From assembly GCA_021234155.1 (NCBI GenBank), contig JAJEKV010000075.1, positions 58,001-122,000 of the forward strand: a DNA stretch of 64,000 nucleotides, given 5' to 3'. The notes beneath the pieces were generated by a model. That model was given only the letters and a program-made list of their open reading frames with translations. It did no database searches and was not told the origin of the DNA. This document shows positions 34,656 to 47,451 of the stretch, one piece after another. The DNA comes from Isoetes taiwanensis. Lineage: Eukaryota; Streptophyta; Lycopodiopsida; Isoetales; Isoetaceae. Each line of letters starts with the position of its first letter. Position 1 is the first letter of the stretch. The translations under genes and the position numbers were made by a program.

Positions 34656-35344
34656 AGATCGAAGAGCCCAAGTCAGAAGAAAGTGAGGAAGACAAAGTGC
34701 TCAACAAGTTGCCCAAGCAGATAGCTAAGTTGATCACGGAGTTCCACGATCTCTTTCCAGATGAGATCGAACACCTCCCTCCTTACAGGGGAGTCGAGTG
34801 TGAGATAGCACTTGAACCGGGAACGAAGCCGACGAGCAAGGCTCCATAAAGAATGACGACGCAGGAGCTGACGGAGCTAAAGAAGCAACTTCAGGAGTTA
34901 CTCGACCTAGGCTTCATTAGGCCTAGCGTCTCACCATTTGGGGCACCCATTCTTTTTGTGAAGAAGAAGGATGGTAGTTTGAGGATGTGCATATATTACA
35001 GGCAGTTGAACAAGCACACCATCAAGAATAAGTATGCGCTCCCCAGATCGGATGACTTGATGGATCAACTCCAAGGGGAAAAAGTCTTCTCCAAAATTGA
35101 CTTAAGGTCAGGCTATCATCAGATCCGGATAAAAGAAGAAGACATCCATAAAACTGCCTTCAGAACGCGGTATGGGCATTATGAGTTCACGGTAATGCCT
35201 TTCGGCTTATCAAACGCCCCAACAACGTTCATGAGGCTCATGAACGACATCTTCAGGGAGTTCTTGGACACCTTTGTGATAGTATTCTTTGACGACATTT
35301 TGGTGTATAGCAGATCCCGTGAAGAGCACGCATACAACACCTAA
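34656..35344 (+). CDS. Reverse transcriptase of the H3-chromovirus
   Basis: Two abutting frames. The first (to 34849) holds [17 protein letters not shown]. The second (34853-35344) holds [38 protein letters not shown], the motif A region [34 protein letters not shown] (motif B) and [16 protein letters not shown] (motif C, F-F-D-D rather than the usual F/Y-x-D-D). An in-frame stop at 34847 separates the two. It is the best preserved pol domain in the element and typical of Ty3/gypsy chromoviruses. Confidence 0.8.
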
Positions 35345-36110
35345 GGAGAGTGCTTTGAGAAGTTGAAGAGGCACGGTTATGCATGCCAAGTTGTCGGCGC
35401 CACTCGCGAATCCGAGAAGGTGGAATACCCGGGGCATGTGATCTCACGGAAGGAATTTCACCGGATCCCGCCAAGATTGAAGCAAGCTGATTTAGTGGCC
35501 GGTAACCAAGAATGTCCATGAGGTCGGGGTTTTCTTGGCCTAGCAGTGGTACTACAGTGAAGTTTATGAAGAACTTCAGAAAGATAGCAAATCCACTAAT
35601 GGACTTGACGAGGACGGAAAAGGTGAAAGATTGGGCAGATCATTGGCACAAGAAAGCCCAAGGTGGTTTGAATTGTTGAAGGAAGCTTTGACAAACCCCC
35701 CGCCTTGACCTTGCCGGACCTGCAGAGAAAGACAAGTTGGTGGCTCATGTGACGCAAGTAAGATAGCCCCATGTGTGCTCAGGCTCTATGAAGAGCGAAA
35801 GTAGCAGCTTTATGATTCTGTGAAGATGAACGACCCAAACGCGCCATCCGACGACGATGATCAAGAATTGCTTGCGTTGTCGGGCCTAAGAATTTGGAGG
35901 CACTACCTCTTGGGAAGGAAGTTCCGGTTGGACACAGATCACCGAGCCTCCAATATATATTCACACAACACACCTTAACCTCGAGGCAGCGAAGGTGGAT
36001 GGAGTTCCTCAAGAGTATGACTTGATATAGTCTATAAGCCCCGAAGCTCAATGTGGTAGCAGATGCCTTTCAAGGCATCCTCGACAAATCATAGTGCATT
36101 GCAATGCAAC
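35345..36110 (+). pseudogene. RNase H region, decayed
   Basis: After the RT palm, thumb pieces (CFEKLKRHGYACQVV) and an RNase H tail (LRIWRHYLLGRKFRLDTDH near 35890) are readable in several frames. Comparison with the minus-strand copy at 48.3 kb (LRIWRHYLLGRRFQLNTDYQ) confirms it. Heavily broken. Confidence 0.6.
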
Positions 36111-36229
36111 CGACGTTTCCTCCGACCGGAGAAGATCGAAGAAACCTTATATAACGGATGTTGACTTCAAGGAAGTATGGACAAGCTTGTGCAAGGAGGC
36201 AAGAACAGATAAGGAGGGAATCCTTCAAA

Positions 36230-37330
36230 AAAATTTAAGAAGGAAGGTAACCTCTTGTACCATATAAGAACAAGTTGTGCGTTGCCTAAATCATGGGGAT
36301 GAGGAAGTTGGTCCTCACGACACCCACAACAGTACCCTTCAATACACCGCCAACGCCAGATTTATGAAGACATATTTCAAAAGCGCAGCCAGCCTATTAT
36401 TGGCAATGAATGAAGAAGGTGGTAGCTTGCTATATCAAGGAATGTCACTATGTCAGACGGTAGAGCTTGACTTAATTCCGGGGCATTGGAACCATTAGCG
36501 GTGCTTCGGCGGCTAAGTGGGAGGTCATCAACATGGACTTCATAACTTGAAGGGCTTCCAAGGACGGTAAAGAGGGAAGGATGCCTTGATGATGGTGCGT
36601 GGTCGACAAATTGTCGAAGATGGCACATTTTGTGCCTTGCGGGACCACCGGACACGACTATGGATCGGATGAAGCTCTTCACCAAAGAAATCTTGAGGGG
36701 CTCCATGGCATGCCAAGGAGATCATCTTGATGAGGAGATCCAAAGTTCATCGATTGCCATTTTGGCGAGGACCTCTTTACAACGATTCAGGCGAAGCTAT
36801 CCATGAGCGCGGCCTATCATCATCCCCGACGGATGGGCAAGCGGAGGCGGACCAACGTAATTTTGGAGGATATGCTACGAAACTATGTCTAGAACAAGCA
36901 AGGTATGTGGGAAGAATTTATTCACTTGGTGGAGTTTGCATATAATAGCACCAAGCAGAATCATCCCAAATGTCGCCGGATTTATGATCAACCACGGCTA
37001 CAATGCCTAACTCGCACATTTGGCACAATCCCGCGTCAAAGGTAGAGGTTTCAATCAAATGTTGGCCGACATGCGCCACCGGTGGAAGAGGTTCGAGGAT
37101 ATCTTTCGTGAGCAAGGAGTCGATAAAGAGCATTGCCGACAAGCATCGGACAGTCGAGAGTTCCAAGTTGGCGACGACGTATATGGCTCAAGATCAAAAG
37201 TAAAGGTGAAGCCCGCGATCGGAAATTGTAAGAAGCTTGCTCCAAGGTGAGTCGACCCTTCGTAATAGTCCAGAGGGTAGGTAATCAATCCTACAAGTTG
37301 GACCTACCAAAGACACCTAAAGATTCATAA
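36230..37330 (+). pseudogene. Integrase, decayed
   Basis: Pieces in order: WEVINMDFI (near 36520), VVDKLSKMAHFVPCG (near 36605), LHGMP (near 36700), RNYV followed by a TAG and NKQ (near 36880), and FIHLVEFAYNSTKQ (near 36920). These are the catalytic-core blocks of Ty3 integrases. Many indels. It would insert the cDNA; here it is dead. Confidence 0.7.
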
Positions 37331-37340
37331 AGTCTTCCAC

Positions 37341-37640
37341 GTGAGTTTGTTGAAGAAGCATACTCCAAATCCAGATGAAGTCTTGGACACTCCAACTTTG
37401 TTGGAAATGACAGAAGAGCAGTTGGAAATAGTTCCAGAATTGATTCTTGATAAAGCCTTCAAGATAACAAGGAGATCAGAGTTTCTCCAATATTTGGTCA
37501 AGTGGAAACACTTGCCGGTGGAAGACGCGACATGGGTACCTAAGAAGGATCTAGTAAAGCAGTACCCATAGTTTATGGAGCAATGGGACGGCAAGGTCAT
37601 CTCCGAAGAAATCGGCTCAGGCATGTCGATTTGTGTAGAT
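37341..37640 (+). CDS. C-terminal chromodomain of integrase
   Basis: VSLLKKHTPNPDEVLDTPT is the integrase tail, followed by a chromodomain: PELILDKAFKITRRSEFLQ, YLVKWKHLPVEDATWVPKKD, LVKQYP. The core W and ATW positions of the fold are present. Chromodomains define the chromovirus group of Ty3/gypsy elements and bind methylated histone H3 tails to steer integration. A TAG follows YP at 37569. Two further copies in the window (49093 and 63025) have the same domain. Confidence 0.85.
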
Positions 37641-38507
37641 TAATTTTATGTATAGTTAAGATTAATCTACGCATGCAACCTATGCTAGGTATGGATTGCA
37701 TGCATTGTTACCGATGATGAGACCACTACGGTGATCTCTAGGACGTGGTGTAATGTCAATGTAGGCATGACCGCGATTCCGCTTGGATGAGTGGAAGGTA
37801 GATTAGAAAGTCTACTTTTGTCCCACGGAAGTAGACGACCTCGAGAGATAAGAGGTCATTCAGGAATGCATTGATAGGAAAAGCACCTCTACCAATGCCT
37901 ACGGGGAGGACCCTATCCTTCACGCCCCATATACGGGAAGGACCCTATCCTCCACACTGGGCAACTAAAGGTGTAGGCATGAGCGCCATATAGGCATTAT
38001 AGGGCATTGTCTCCACGGCCACGATGGAAGAAGCATCCTCTTCCTACGCCGGGAGATCATGTAGATAGATGGGGTGGTTCCCTTATAACCAAAATTTTAG
38101 TAATAATTAAAATGGTACTAACGTAGTGTGTCTACACAGGCCAATAGAGCGCTCCGGAGGGCAAGGGAGGTCGAAGTTATTTGAAGACTTGCAACACAAA
38201 TTTTGTTGGAATGTGTTGCAAGGAATGAAGAGTACCTCAAGATAATTATATATGAAATATTAAAATCTTGATAAGCTAAACTGTTGTGATAAGTGAAACT
38301 ATTGAGTAACTTGTTTTAATGACATTACGAATTGATAAAGTTATTTGATAAGGTAATGGCGTAATAATGTTTTATAAATATTACCTTAAGGTAATCCTAA
38401 TAAATGTGTAAGTAGGATAGTAGTATATTGTATGCATCAAGTTGATTGCAGGTTAGGAAGATCCCAAGGTGGGGAGACCCACGATGCTGCAGACAGCATC
38501 ATTTCAA
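37641..38507 (+). other. Long 3' leader of the H3-chromovirus
   Basis: Non-coding. It holds GATGATGAGACCA words, a hairpin at 38084-38100, an acceptor-like CTACACAG|GCCAAT (about 38130) and a block CTGCAGACAGCATC (38487-38500) that is also found before the polypurine tract at 49820. Confidence 0.6.
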
Positions 38508-38518
38508 GGTGGGGAGAA
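38508..38518 (+). other. Polypurine tract
   Basis: GGTGGGGAGAA directly before the TGTGACG start of the 3' LTR. It primes plus-strand DNA synthesis. Confidence 0.8.
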
Positions 38519-40077
38519 TGTGACGTTCCACCAGCACAGTATACGATCCCAGGACGTATACCATACTGCCTCTCACGCGTACACGCCACCCCAACCCGGC
38601 GGTAATGCAGGCGTAGCTAGTTGCGGGTAGCCCCTAGGGGGGCAACTTGCAAGGTGTGTGCATTTATTAATGTGCACATTTCCCCATGTGCACATTCATC
38701 TATGTACACATTTTTCCATGTGGACACTTTATGCCACCTAGTCAATAAGGGCAAAGTGGGTCATACCCAATTATCCCACATGCTTAAAGGGATAATTGGA
38801 AACCCTAACCCTAACCCCTTGTCTATTTAGGTAAAGGAAACCCTAACTTGCTATTTTCGTTCATGCCATTTTAGGGCTCTGTTTTACTTGCCCCATGAGT
38901 CAAACCCGCCTCCCGGACTGCAATTCGGCGATTTGACTCATTAGTTTTCCCTTCTTAGCTTCATCTTCTAGCAATTCAGCAGGATGGTCGAAGTTTCAGA
39001 GTGAGGAGCGCCAAGGATCAGGTATTTAGTCAATTTAATAGCCTAAACCGTCTTCGGTCATTGAATCAGTAGGTTTAGCCTATTAAACTGCCCATAGCAG
39101 CCTATTTAGATCCCCGTGATGCAAGCTCTAACTAAAGAACCTAACTCTATGATGTAGATTAGATCTTGTTCTTTAGTTCTTCCGTGATGTATATAGATGA
39201 TGTATCTCTCAGGAACTCATTGTATTGGGAAGGGGGTAGAGACCCTAAAGCCTAATAGTTGATGCTCCTAGCTAGCCTCTTTTAGCAATAATAAATTGCC
39301 TCAGGTACAAGAACCACACCGGTTGTGGGTAAAGGGACTAGCTCATAAGGAGGTTCGTGTTCTCGACTCTTGAACGCATCCCCGGGTGTGTAAAGTCTAC
39401 CGGGGATCACTATGGACTAGGTCTAATGGCTTGCCACCGAAAGTGTGGGCAAGGCATGGGCTCGACACCCATGGAGTGATGCGCCACTCTCCATTGGGTT
39501 CAAGTCGCAATAAGGGCGGGGGCCCTCTAGTCGCCTTTTGAGTCAAGACATGTAGATCTCTAGAGGGAGTGATCCCTACCGCCCCATCGAATCGGGAGAT
39601 GTAACCTGGGAATAGCCCCTTTGGCTATGCATCCTGGGCGGCTATAGTCGTTCCAACACTCTTCAACCTACTCTACAAAGTGTGCTGGGTGAGGGCGGAT
39701 GTAGTGGACTACCCTAAGCCATGTTCTCATGCCACCAAATCCATTGCCTATGAATTCTATCTGCAATAAACTCGGAGACCCAAGCCGCCGGGCCATTCCC
39801 CGGAGGAACCCCATATGTGATGTGTTGATCTTTGTCTATGCAGATATGGATGAGCCACCCTTCGAGGTGGCTGTGTGATGATATTGTATACTGACATGCA
39901 GCTAGATAGGCCCTGAGGGAGACAGGGTAAAATGACCCCTTCATTCTTCCCACTGGAACTCATCAAGGTTGCGAGTGATACATGGAGGGCCTTGTATCGC
40001 GATGAAGTCGGGTATGGGGGATGAACTCTTGTTTGTATCACGGTGAGTGCAGGTATATATGAGTAGGGGACGCCACA
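38519..40077 (+). repeat. 3' LTR of the H3-chromovirus
   Basis: Starts TGTGACGTTC after the polypurine tract and ends GACGCCACA. Colinear with 27640-29242, with many small indels. Telobox motifs lie at 38800-38847. Confidence 0.85.
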
Positions 40078-40982
40078 ACAAGATTGTTGTTACGTACTTT
40101 ACCGCACATGTACCTGATGCATCGTAAGTATTTTATGTATCATACCGTGAACGCATGCCTCCGAAGTTTTTAACGCACAAAAAAAATAGTACATTAAAAT
40201 GTGTTGTTACTGTACCTATAAAATATGTACCGTACCTATAAAATACCTATAAAATACGTACCATACCTATAAAATACTTATCGTACTTGTGTTGAAAACT
40301 ACCAAAATTTGACACAAAAACAATGCATTTTTATTCCGTGACGCATGGCATATACATCCGCAGACGACGCCAAGTACTTGAAAGTTATCATACCCGCACG
40401 GATACAACATCAGCATGCAGATGTTGCCCCCAAAGGGCAACATGCGAATTGTGCATGCATTCGAGCTAGGTTAAGTCACTTTAGAAGACTAGGTCAAAAG
40501 TTTGGAAGAGCTTGGTAGTCAACATTGATGTGGAGGTCAAAAGGATGCTTACTTTTTAGGTCAACAAGTGCTCAAGTTAAAAGCTCACAAGAGGTATTTT
40601 ATTTGAGGTCAAATGCTTAGTCAAGAATATCTCCTAGAAGCAGGGAAAAAATTAAGCATACTATAGTTTTTTTTATGTAAAAACATTTGGCTATTTTCTA
40701 AAATCTTGACATTTTTTATGATGTATGTTTGGCTAAAGTTATGGATACATTCACATTTATTTTTACTTGGAGATGGCTAAACTTTCAATTTAATTACTCC
40801 TTTAAAATTTTATTTGGCTATTTTTTCTAAGCAAAAAATCAAGTAAATTAAAACTTTTATGTGGCTACTTTATAAAGCAAAATCCCACAATATGTAATTG
40901 TAATAATGTAGTGTAGACATGTAACAATAATCAAGTAACATATGCCATAAGAAAAATCTTCTAAACCAGGCTAAGACATAGC
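40078..40982. other. Flank of the hAT-like element
   Basis: Non-coding. GTACCTATAAAATA words repeat at about 40205-40270. Several TTTGGCTA or TGGCTAT words lie at 40685-40865 and may be subterminal repeats of the hAT-like element. Confidence 0.45.
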
Positions 40983-43459
40983 TTATAAACAACCTTGGAT
41001 CGACCAACTGAAGTTCTCGTGCTCATCTTCACAATGCTCACCCGAGCTATTATTGTCTACTATAGGTTCCTTCATTATATTAGATGCTTCCTCATGTAAT
41101 TTAGAAGATCCTCTACGCTTGCACTCATTGTTCCACAACTCAAATGCCTTCTCATAAGGAAATGTCTCAATAGTATGTGTAGTGCTATATAGCCTCAAGC
41201 ATGCATCAAGATTGCCATCAAGTCGGTTCCGCAGCTTATTTTTTATGAAGCTCATTGTGCTAAAACAACGTTCATCTTCAACACTCCCAAGTATCATACA
41301 CAAGCATAACTCGCTAATTTAAAATACTCCAAATGGACACCCTCAACAATAATCGTTAGAATCCAATATCCTCTAAAGACGTGTTGTCGCACCAAACTCT
41401 AAGGGATCCTCTAACTGCTGAGTTTGACGATACATACTCTCCCCAAACAATTTGGATTGTAATGTTAATTGTTCCCAATCAAGAAGCCCTTCTATGGTTT
41501 CAGTGCCAACCTTTCTTGGAACTAAAAGTAATCTCGGATGGTAGCCATCTTACTTTGAAAATCTTATACACACTTGCCATTGAGCCTTTCCAAATTTGAG
41601 GAAAGACAACGCCAATAGCATCAAGGACATCCTCTCGTGGAAAACTTTTGAACGAAGCTCATTTACTTAGATTTGCTACTGTCTACACAATGAAAAGCAT
41701 TAGGTATGAATACATGATTTAAAAAAAAAAAAGAATGTACATTTAAATTCACATAGGAATAAAGATGACTTACTTGTTTCATATGAAGTTTAATTGTCTC
41801 AATCAAGCCTTGAAAATCGAACTCTTCATCTCACACTTCCCGATAGTTTCCTCTACCCTGCATGCGAAGAAATTGACCTTTGACATGTATGCTCACATAC
41901 CCCTCCTCATCGTATTTTAGGAAACTCTCACATGATCCAACTTGAACCAACTTGTTCCAAACAGTAAATTGTCTTTATGCAATTCAAAACATGATTTTCC
42001 AGCCATAGTATCCACATATAAATTTTCTATCTCAACTTGTAACGTCTTTTCTGGCTATCGTATACTCGGTATAAAGATTTGTCTATCTTGTGAAATCTTT
42101 ATCATATAGTTTAGCTTCCTCATCAAAGGTCGTGATAGCAAAGAGCGTAAAGCATAGTCTCTCACAATCATCATAAGTCCCATGAGCTCAAATCCCCTTT
42201 GTGATGTGTTTTCATCATCATCATTCAAATATAACTCATTTGCCAACACCCATCAATGACACATATTCCTCACAAAGGCGTTCGATTGGTTGGTGCAATG
42301 AAATCCACCTAGTGGCAACATCTTTTAATAACTTATTCCCTTTAGTGATACCGCTTTGCAAAGTCTTGAAATATTGCTAACCTTTTGAGGACTTTTAGAG
42401 AAAAAGTTATAGCAGCATGAACTAGAAATTCAACCTTGCCAACTTTTTGTGAATCAGAAATTGTCTTGTATGCCAAGTTGGTCCTATGGGACATGCAATG
42501 AAGCACACTGATGTAAGGTGCTAAGCTTACCTGTATTCTCACCGCCCAATTCTGTCCTATTCCCTTGCATCACGGAGGCTCCATCAGCTCCAAAACAAAT
42601 TAATTTCCTAGCACACTCAATAGGAGTCAAAGAGCAACATTAGATAAGTATTCGGCAATCACATTGAAAAGGGTCTCCAAATAGCATCTCCCTAAAGCTT
42701 CCTAATACCCAAAAAGTAGGAGACGCGTTCAAAATTCACAACATTATATAGATGCATTGCAACCCATGAGGTATTATCAATTGCCGTCACTTCATCCATG
42801 GATAATGAAAGAAAAGATGATTTATGCACAATTTCGAAAGCTCTAACTTTAGTGCCCCACTCATATGCTCGGCAAACTCCCATCCTTTAGGCTCACTTAA
42901 ATGAGTAGAGGGACATGAAAGGATTTTTTGAATGAGCAAATGATCTCTCATGTGAGGATAATCCTTCATGGGCTTTCCCAAAGATAGCAACAAGAAAACA
43001 ACCCTCATTTGCACCAACTTAGCCTCAAAATTCAACCTATCAACTTTTTGAAAACACCATATGTATGGGAGTAGTCTTGTGTAGCTTTTGTTGTACCATC
43101 AACAAGTGTTCTTCATAGGTCTTAAAAATGTTAAGATGCCTATTCTTCTCATCCCAAAAAACTTTCTCCATAACTCCACCGTTCTCATCACATACTACAG
43201 ATCTCTTTTTACCATGATGTTTCATAATATTATCATATTTACATTGGAGAAGCACATCTCTCTTTCTTCCCCATGAACAAACTTTGCATCTGACCCATTC
43301 CTTACCATCTATTATAGCTTGCTCAATGTGTGGAAATTCTGCTAGCCATTCATTCCTAAATGAACGACCAATGACAAAGATGCTTTGCCTTTTCTTCTTT
43401 GTTGTTCCACTAGGCTTAGTGATAGGTTGAGATGGCTTTATCTTTTGAGACATTTGCAT
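40983..43459 (-). mobile_element. hAT-like DNA transposon, transposase pseudogene
   Basis: On the minus strand: a BED-like zinc finger near the N terminus (EWVRCKVCSWGRKR, KHHGKKR, 43459-43040); SLSMDEVTAIDNTSWVAMHL (about 42800), a conserved hAT core block; LHCMSHRTNLAYKTISDS (about 42490) of the DUF4371/KIAA1586-like hAT group; and the C-terminal dimerisation motif SVEDERCFSTMSFIKNKLRN (about 41285-41225). Order and spacing fit one transposase of about 800 residues. Frame changes and stops break it. Confidence 0.75.
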
Positions 43460-46400
43460 GAGAACCTTCTTCTAAGGACAAGGGCATGTCCTCGCTACTA
43501 GACTCCTCTTCCTCACTACAAGCATAAGAATGATCTTCCTCGCTACTAATATGACAAGGTGACTCCAAATTGTTAAGAGGAAGATCAATCACTTTCTTTC
43601 AAGGTGTAAATTCTAGATTTTGATCTGGCGAGACATAGTCCCCGGACCACAAATGAAATTGAATTACTACAACACTAATGCAAAACACATTTGACATAAA
43701 AAGGCATCAATGTATCTTATGCAAAATAGATCTAAAATAAACACAAAAGTAAACACCAATGTACCTTATGTTAGCCGATCGTCCCCCTTTCGCGGTAAGA
43801 TGGTGCTTGTCAATAAAATAACAATGTAACACCTAAAAAAGTCCTAGGTCAATAAAAAAATAAAAAACATAAAAACAAAAAACACAATCAAAGGCTAAAA
43901 CATGTATTGCTTTTTTTTCTTATTTTTTCCCTCAGGTTGGGCTATGGCCAACGGCCGCATCCTGAAAAGATCATGGCCAACAATGCACCCCTTACTGATT
44001 TTCTTCTCCGTTCACCATCTCTGCCGTCCATAGCCTCGAAAAGCAGTGTAAGAAGTGAAGAACCCAAGACAAATCCCAAGAAAGGAGGCTATAAAGTGGG
44101 AGAAATTTGAGATGGGTTCGTGGGCATACGAAATGGAAATTTATGAGAAGGATTGACAGAGGAAGGAATTGAGAGAAATGGATCACCTGTGGAGCATGGG
44201 TTTTACAAAGGAAATGGGATAAGGTGTATCATTCAGCCTCAAAACAAGAGTGGAAAACCCCATTGTTTACGCTGCGTGATTCTTTTTCTACCTATGGAGG
44301 CCGCCGGCCGCCTATTTTCCCTTGTTTACTTTTTTGTCTGTGCTATAATCTTCGGACAAGATTGAAGATAACCTCCTCAATCCATCGCCATAGGCCAAAG
44401 GGGACCCATGCAGTTAAACACGCATTTGAAGGTAAAGGTAAATAGAGATAATTCGTAAGACAGCAGAACTTTCATGGGGATTTATTAGTTTGAAGATTTT
44501 TTTTAGCTTCTAGCGATTTGTTAACCGAGAAGACGATCTTAGCGTGGAAGCAAAGGAAAAAATGCACGAAGAGAGGAGGAAGGAATGTAAGTCCGTGGTC
44601 CAAAGAATATTCTCAGATGCAAGAAAGGCTTTCAAATCAAGGCTTTTTGCAAGTCCGGTTCATTTCAAACAGATAGGGGCTGGCCTTTGTTAGATTTTCG
44701 TGATCAATTCATATTTTCATTACGTAAACTCTACTTAGTTTCGATCAATTCATATTTTCATCACAAAACTCTACCGCTCTCTATTCTTCATAAAGCCACG
44801 TAAATTAACTTGCACTTACAGATTTTCAGATAACTTGGGAGCAGAATTACATCACAATGCAATCTTCAAACCCGAAAGTATATAAACCAAGCCCATAAGC
44901 ATAGAAACTACTAAAGGATTGCGTAAAACTTTGATTTTTCCGACAGCCTTGAAAATTATGGAATAGGATAGAACTTTGCCTTGAAGAATATGCAAGCGAT
45001 GCAAAATGTTCCTCTTTTGCTATCATCCGGGCAGCTATATCCGGTGTGAGAGGGAAAGAGTTTCCTGATAGTATCATCTATTTAAAATAATTTGAAAGAT
45101 GTTACCAATTCTGAATTTTGGGGAAAGATGTTACGAATTCTCAATTTTGGGGAATTGGTACCGCCAATTACTCTAAATGATAGGGGGTAGGTGGCGATTT
45201 TTAAGAATCTTATAGTAACATTTATTTTTGGATGGCTATTATTTAGATAATATCAAAAACTTTTATCACATAGAAAGGCTAATCCCAAATTTTTTATATA
45301 AAAAGGGGAAATTAGTTTAGCTAATGTCACAAAAATATGATGTAATTATTTTTTTACATGGCTATTTTTTTTTTCCCAAAGAATACCCTATTCATAAAAT
45401 TCACAGAAAAATTTGTCAGTAACCCCTTAAAAATTGCCATTTGGCTATGAATAGCCGCTAATTTTTCCATGTCCTAGAAGAATCTGGGTTATGAAGTTTG
45501 GAAGACATTTTTTGAAGTTTGGAAGTTAAAGAGCTTGGAAGACCCCTGTATACATGGCACCAAATCTTGCCTTCTTCTCTCCCCATTTCCATACTCATAC
45601 CTCATTTCCATTTAGCCTTTGTTTAACCATTGAAGTCCACATTTTCATGGCCATAAAATACCATTGTTGGCTTTATCATTATTCCTTTTTCTTGCCAATA
45701 TCCTTAACCCCATCTTTTATCCTTACCATTGCTTCATAGTTCTTCCATTTCCCCATGGTTCATTTTCCCCTTTTTCCTATGAGCTCTCATGCATACACGT
45801 GTCTCCATGGTATATCCCTACCTTAAGGCCTAAAGATGCCCTAGAATATTCTATGACTCCCTCCTAAGTGTGTAAAATTCCCATGGTCTCAAAAGGCTTC
45901 AAAGATTCCTTGATTATTTTTAGAAAGGTCTTCAAAACCATGCTCGAGAATTTCTAAGATGCCAAAATACAGCATATTTTGGGGATATACCTTCAAAAAT
46001 ACGGAATCCTATCGCGCCATTTTCACGAAAAATATGGTCGAAAACCCTAAAAGCGAAGTTTCGGCAAATCGAATCATGCGGTTGGCTCCATTGACCTCAA
46101 GAACCTACCTATTCTTATCCTCCCCGCCTCTAAGAATCAAATGAACCCATAAATTAAGGCTAAGATTGAGAAATCATTTGAAAACTAAAGCTATATAGGC
46201 AGGAATTCGACAAGAATACTTTTTCAAGGCCTTAAGCGCCAAATCGACATTGATCAATGCTAAGCATGACCTGAAGGATTCTTGAAGTCTCTGAGCACTC
46301 CTCGATCAGATCCAAAAGGATTTGATTGATATTATCTTCTAAAATTATTTTATGACTGAGATTGATATTTTCCAAAGATTTGAAGTGTTGAAACACTATT

Positions 46401-47164
46401 ATTCATTACTATTATGATTGATTTATCTCCCACATCAATGAAACTTTGATGCCAAGTTGAAGAAGTTCTTTTCTGGATATGATCCTTAACAATTTTGTCT
46501 TTCAAAAAATCCTCGACAAGAATCCCCCTATGCTTTTAATTGCTTTTTGGTCCAGTTTGCCATCAATTCTTGAGATACAGAGACCTATAGGCTTTGAAAA
46601 AAAAATAAAAAATATCATTCAAAACTCAAGTTAGAAAATCTTGCATTCTGCTTTGGTGTTTTGGATCAGATATTTTGCCAAATCAGTACAAATATACATT
46701 GCATCTAAATGAAGATCTGACTTCATGCCTTCATTCTTTACCATCCTTGTGACATATTGGCTTTGGAAATTCTCGAAAAAGTGGTCAGAAGCTCTAGATC
46801 CTTTTTTCCTGATCACTGTTTTCCAGTTTGACCTCTATTGACCAATTTTTTACCCCACTTCTCTCAGGATCATTATCTGACTTGGTCAGGGACTACACCA
46901 TTGGATTCCTATAACTTTTTTGTGTCAGTTTGAAGCATCTGACCCAAGGACCCAATCCATTATCGACTGCTATATCAATTAGAGTCAAGGTCCCATTTTC
47001 TAGAAATGGAAAAGGTATGAAACTCTGAGTTTTTGGATTCCTAAGCAGATTTATCTTGCAAAGACTGATCACCTTAAGTGATCTGGAGGTTCTAACCCCA
47101 ATTTGAGTCCCAACTCAAGTTGGCCCATTGTGGTTGACCTTTGAAGCCAGGTTGAGGGTCAACA
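43460..47164. other. Gene-poor stretch
   Basis: No supported gene. 43900-44440 has short frames without domains. TGGCTA-type words recur at 45228-45465, including GGCTATGAATAGCC. 45480-47160 is AT-rich without recognisable transposon domains and could be the 5' flank or old LTR of the chromovirus that starts at 47165. Confidence 0.4.
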
Positions 47165-47451
47165 CTTACGAAGCAGTTGCAAGAGCTTCTTAAATTGGGA
47201 TTCATCCGACCAAGTGTATCACCCTTTGGTGCCCCTATTTTGTTTGTAAAGAAGAAGGATGGTACTCTAAGAATGTGCTTTGATTACAGGCAACTAAATA
47301 AGCACATGATTAAGAATCGGAATGCTTTACCGTGTGCCGATGATTTGATGGATCAATTGCAAGGAGCTAAGTATTTCACTATTTGTTAAAGACTTTGCTA
47401 AGCTTGCCGCATCTCTTACGGACCTTACAAAACATGAGAAGGTTAGTGTCT
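47165..47451 (+). pseudogene. RT fragment
   Basis: [40 protein letters not shown] and [14 protein letters not shown] match the RT N-terminal half of the 34.9 kb element closely. The catalytic palm is deleted. The thumb segment FAKLAASLTDLTKHEK follows. Confidence 0.8.

Larger units (their letters stand above)
27640..40077 (+). mobile_element. Ty3/gypsy chromovirus with histone H3-like ORF, nearly full length
   Basis: A 12.4-kb element: 5' LTR (27640-29242), PBS to tRNA-iMet (29244), an extra ORF ending in an H3-like relic (30395-31275), gag (from 32016), protease, RT, RNase H, integrase, chromodomain (to about 37630), long 3' leader, polypurine tract and 3' LTR (38519-40077). The LTRs start TGT and end ACA and share most of their length but differ by many small indels, so the insertion is old. 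No matching target-site duplication was found (GCGGT versus ACAAG). Numerous frameshifts inactivate pol. Confidence 0.85.
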
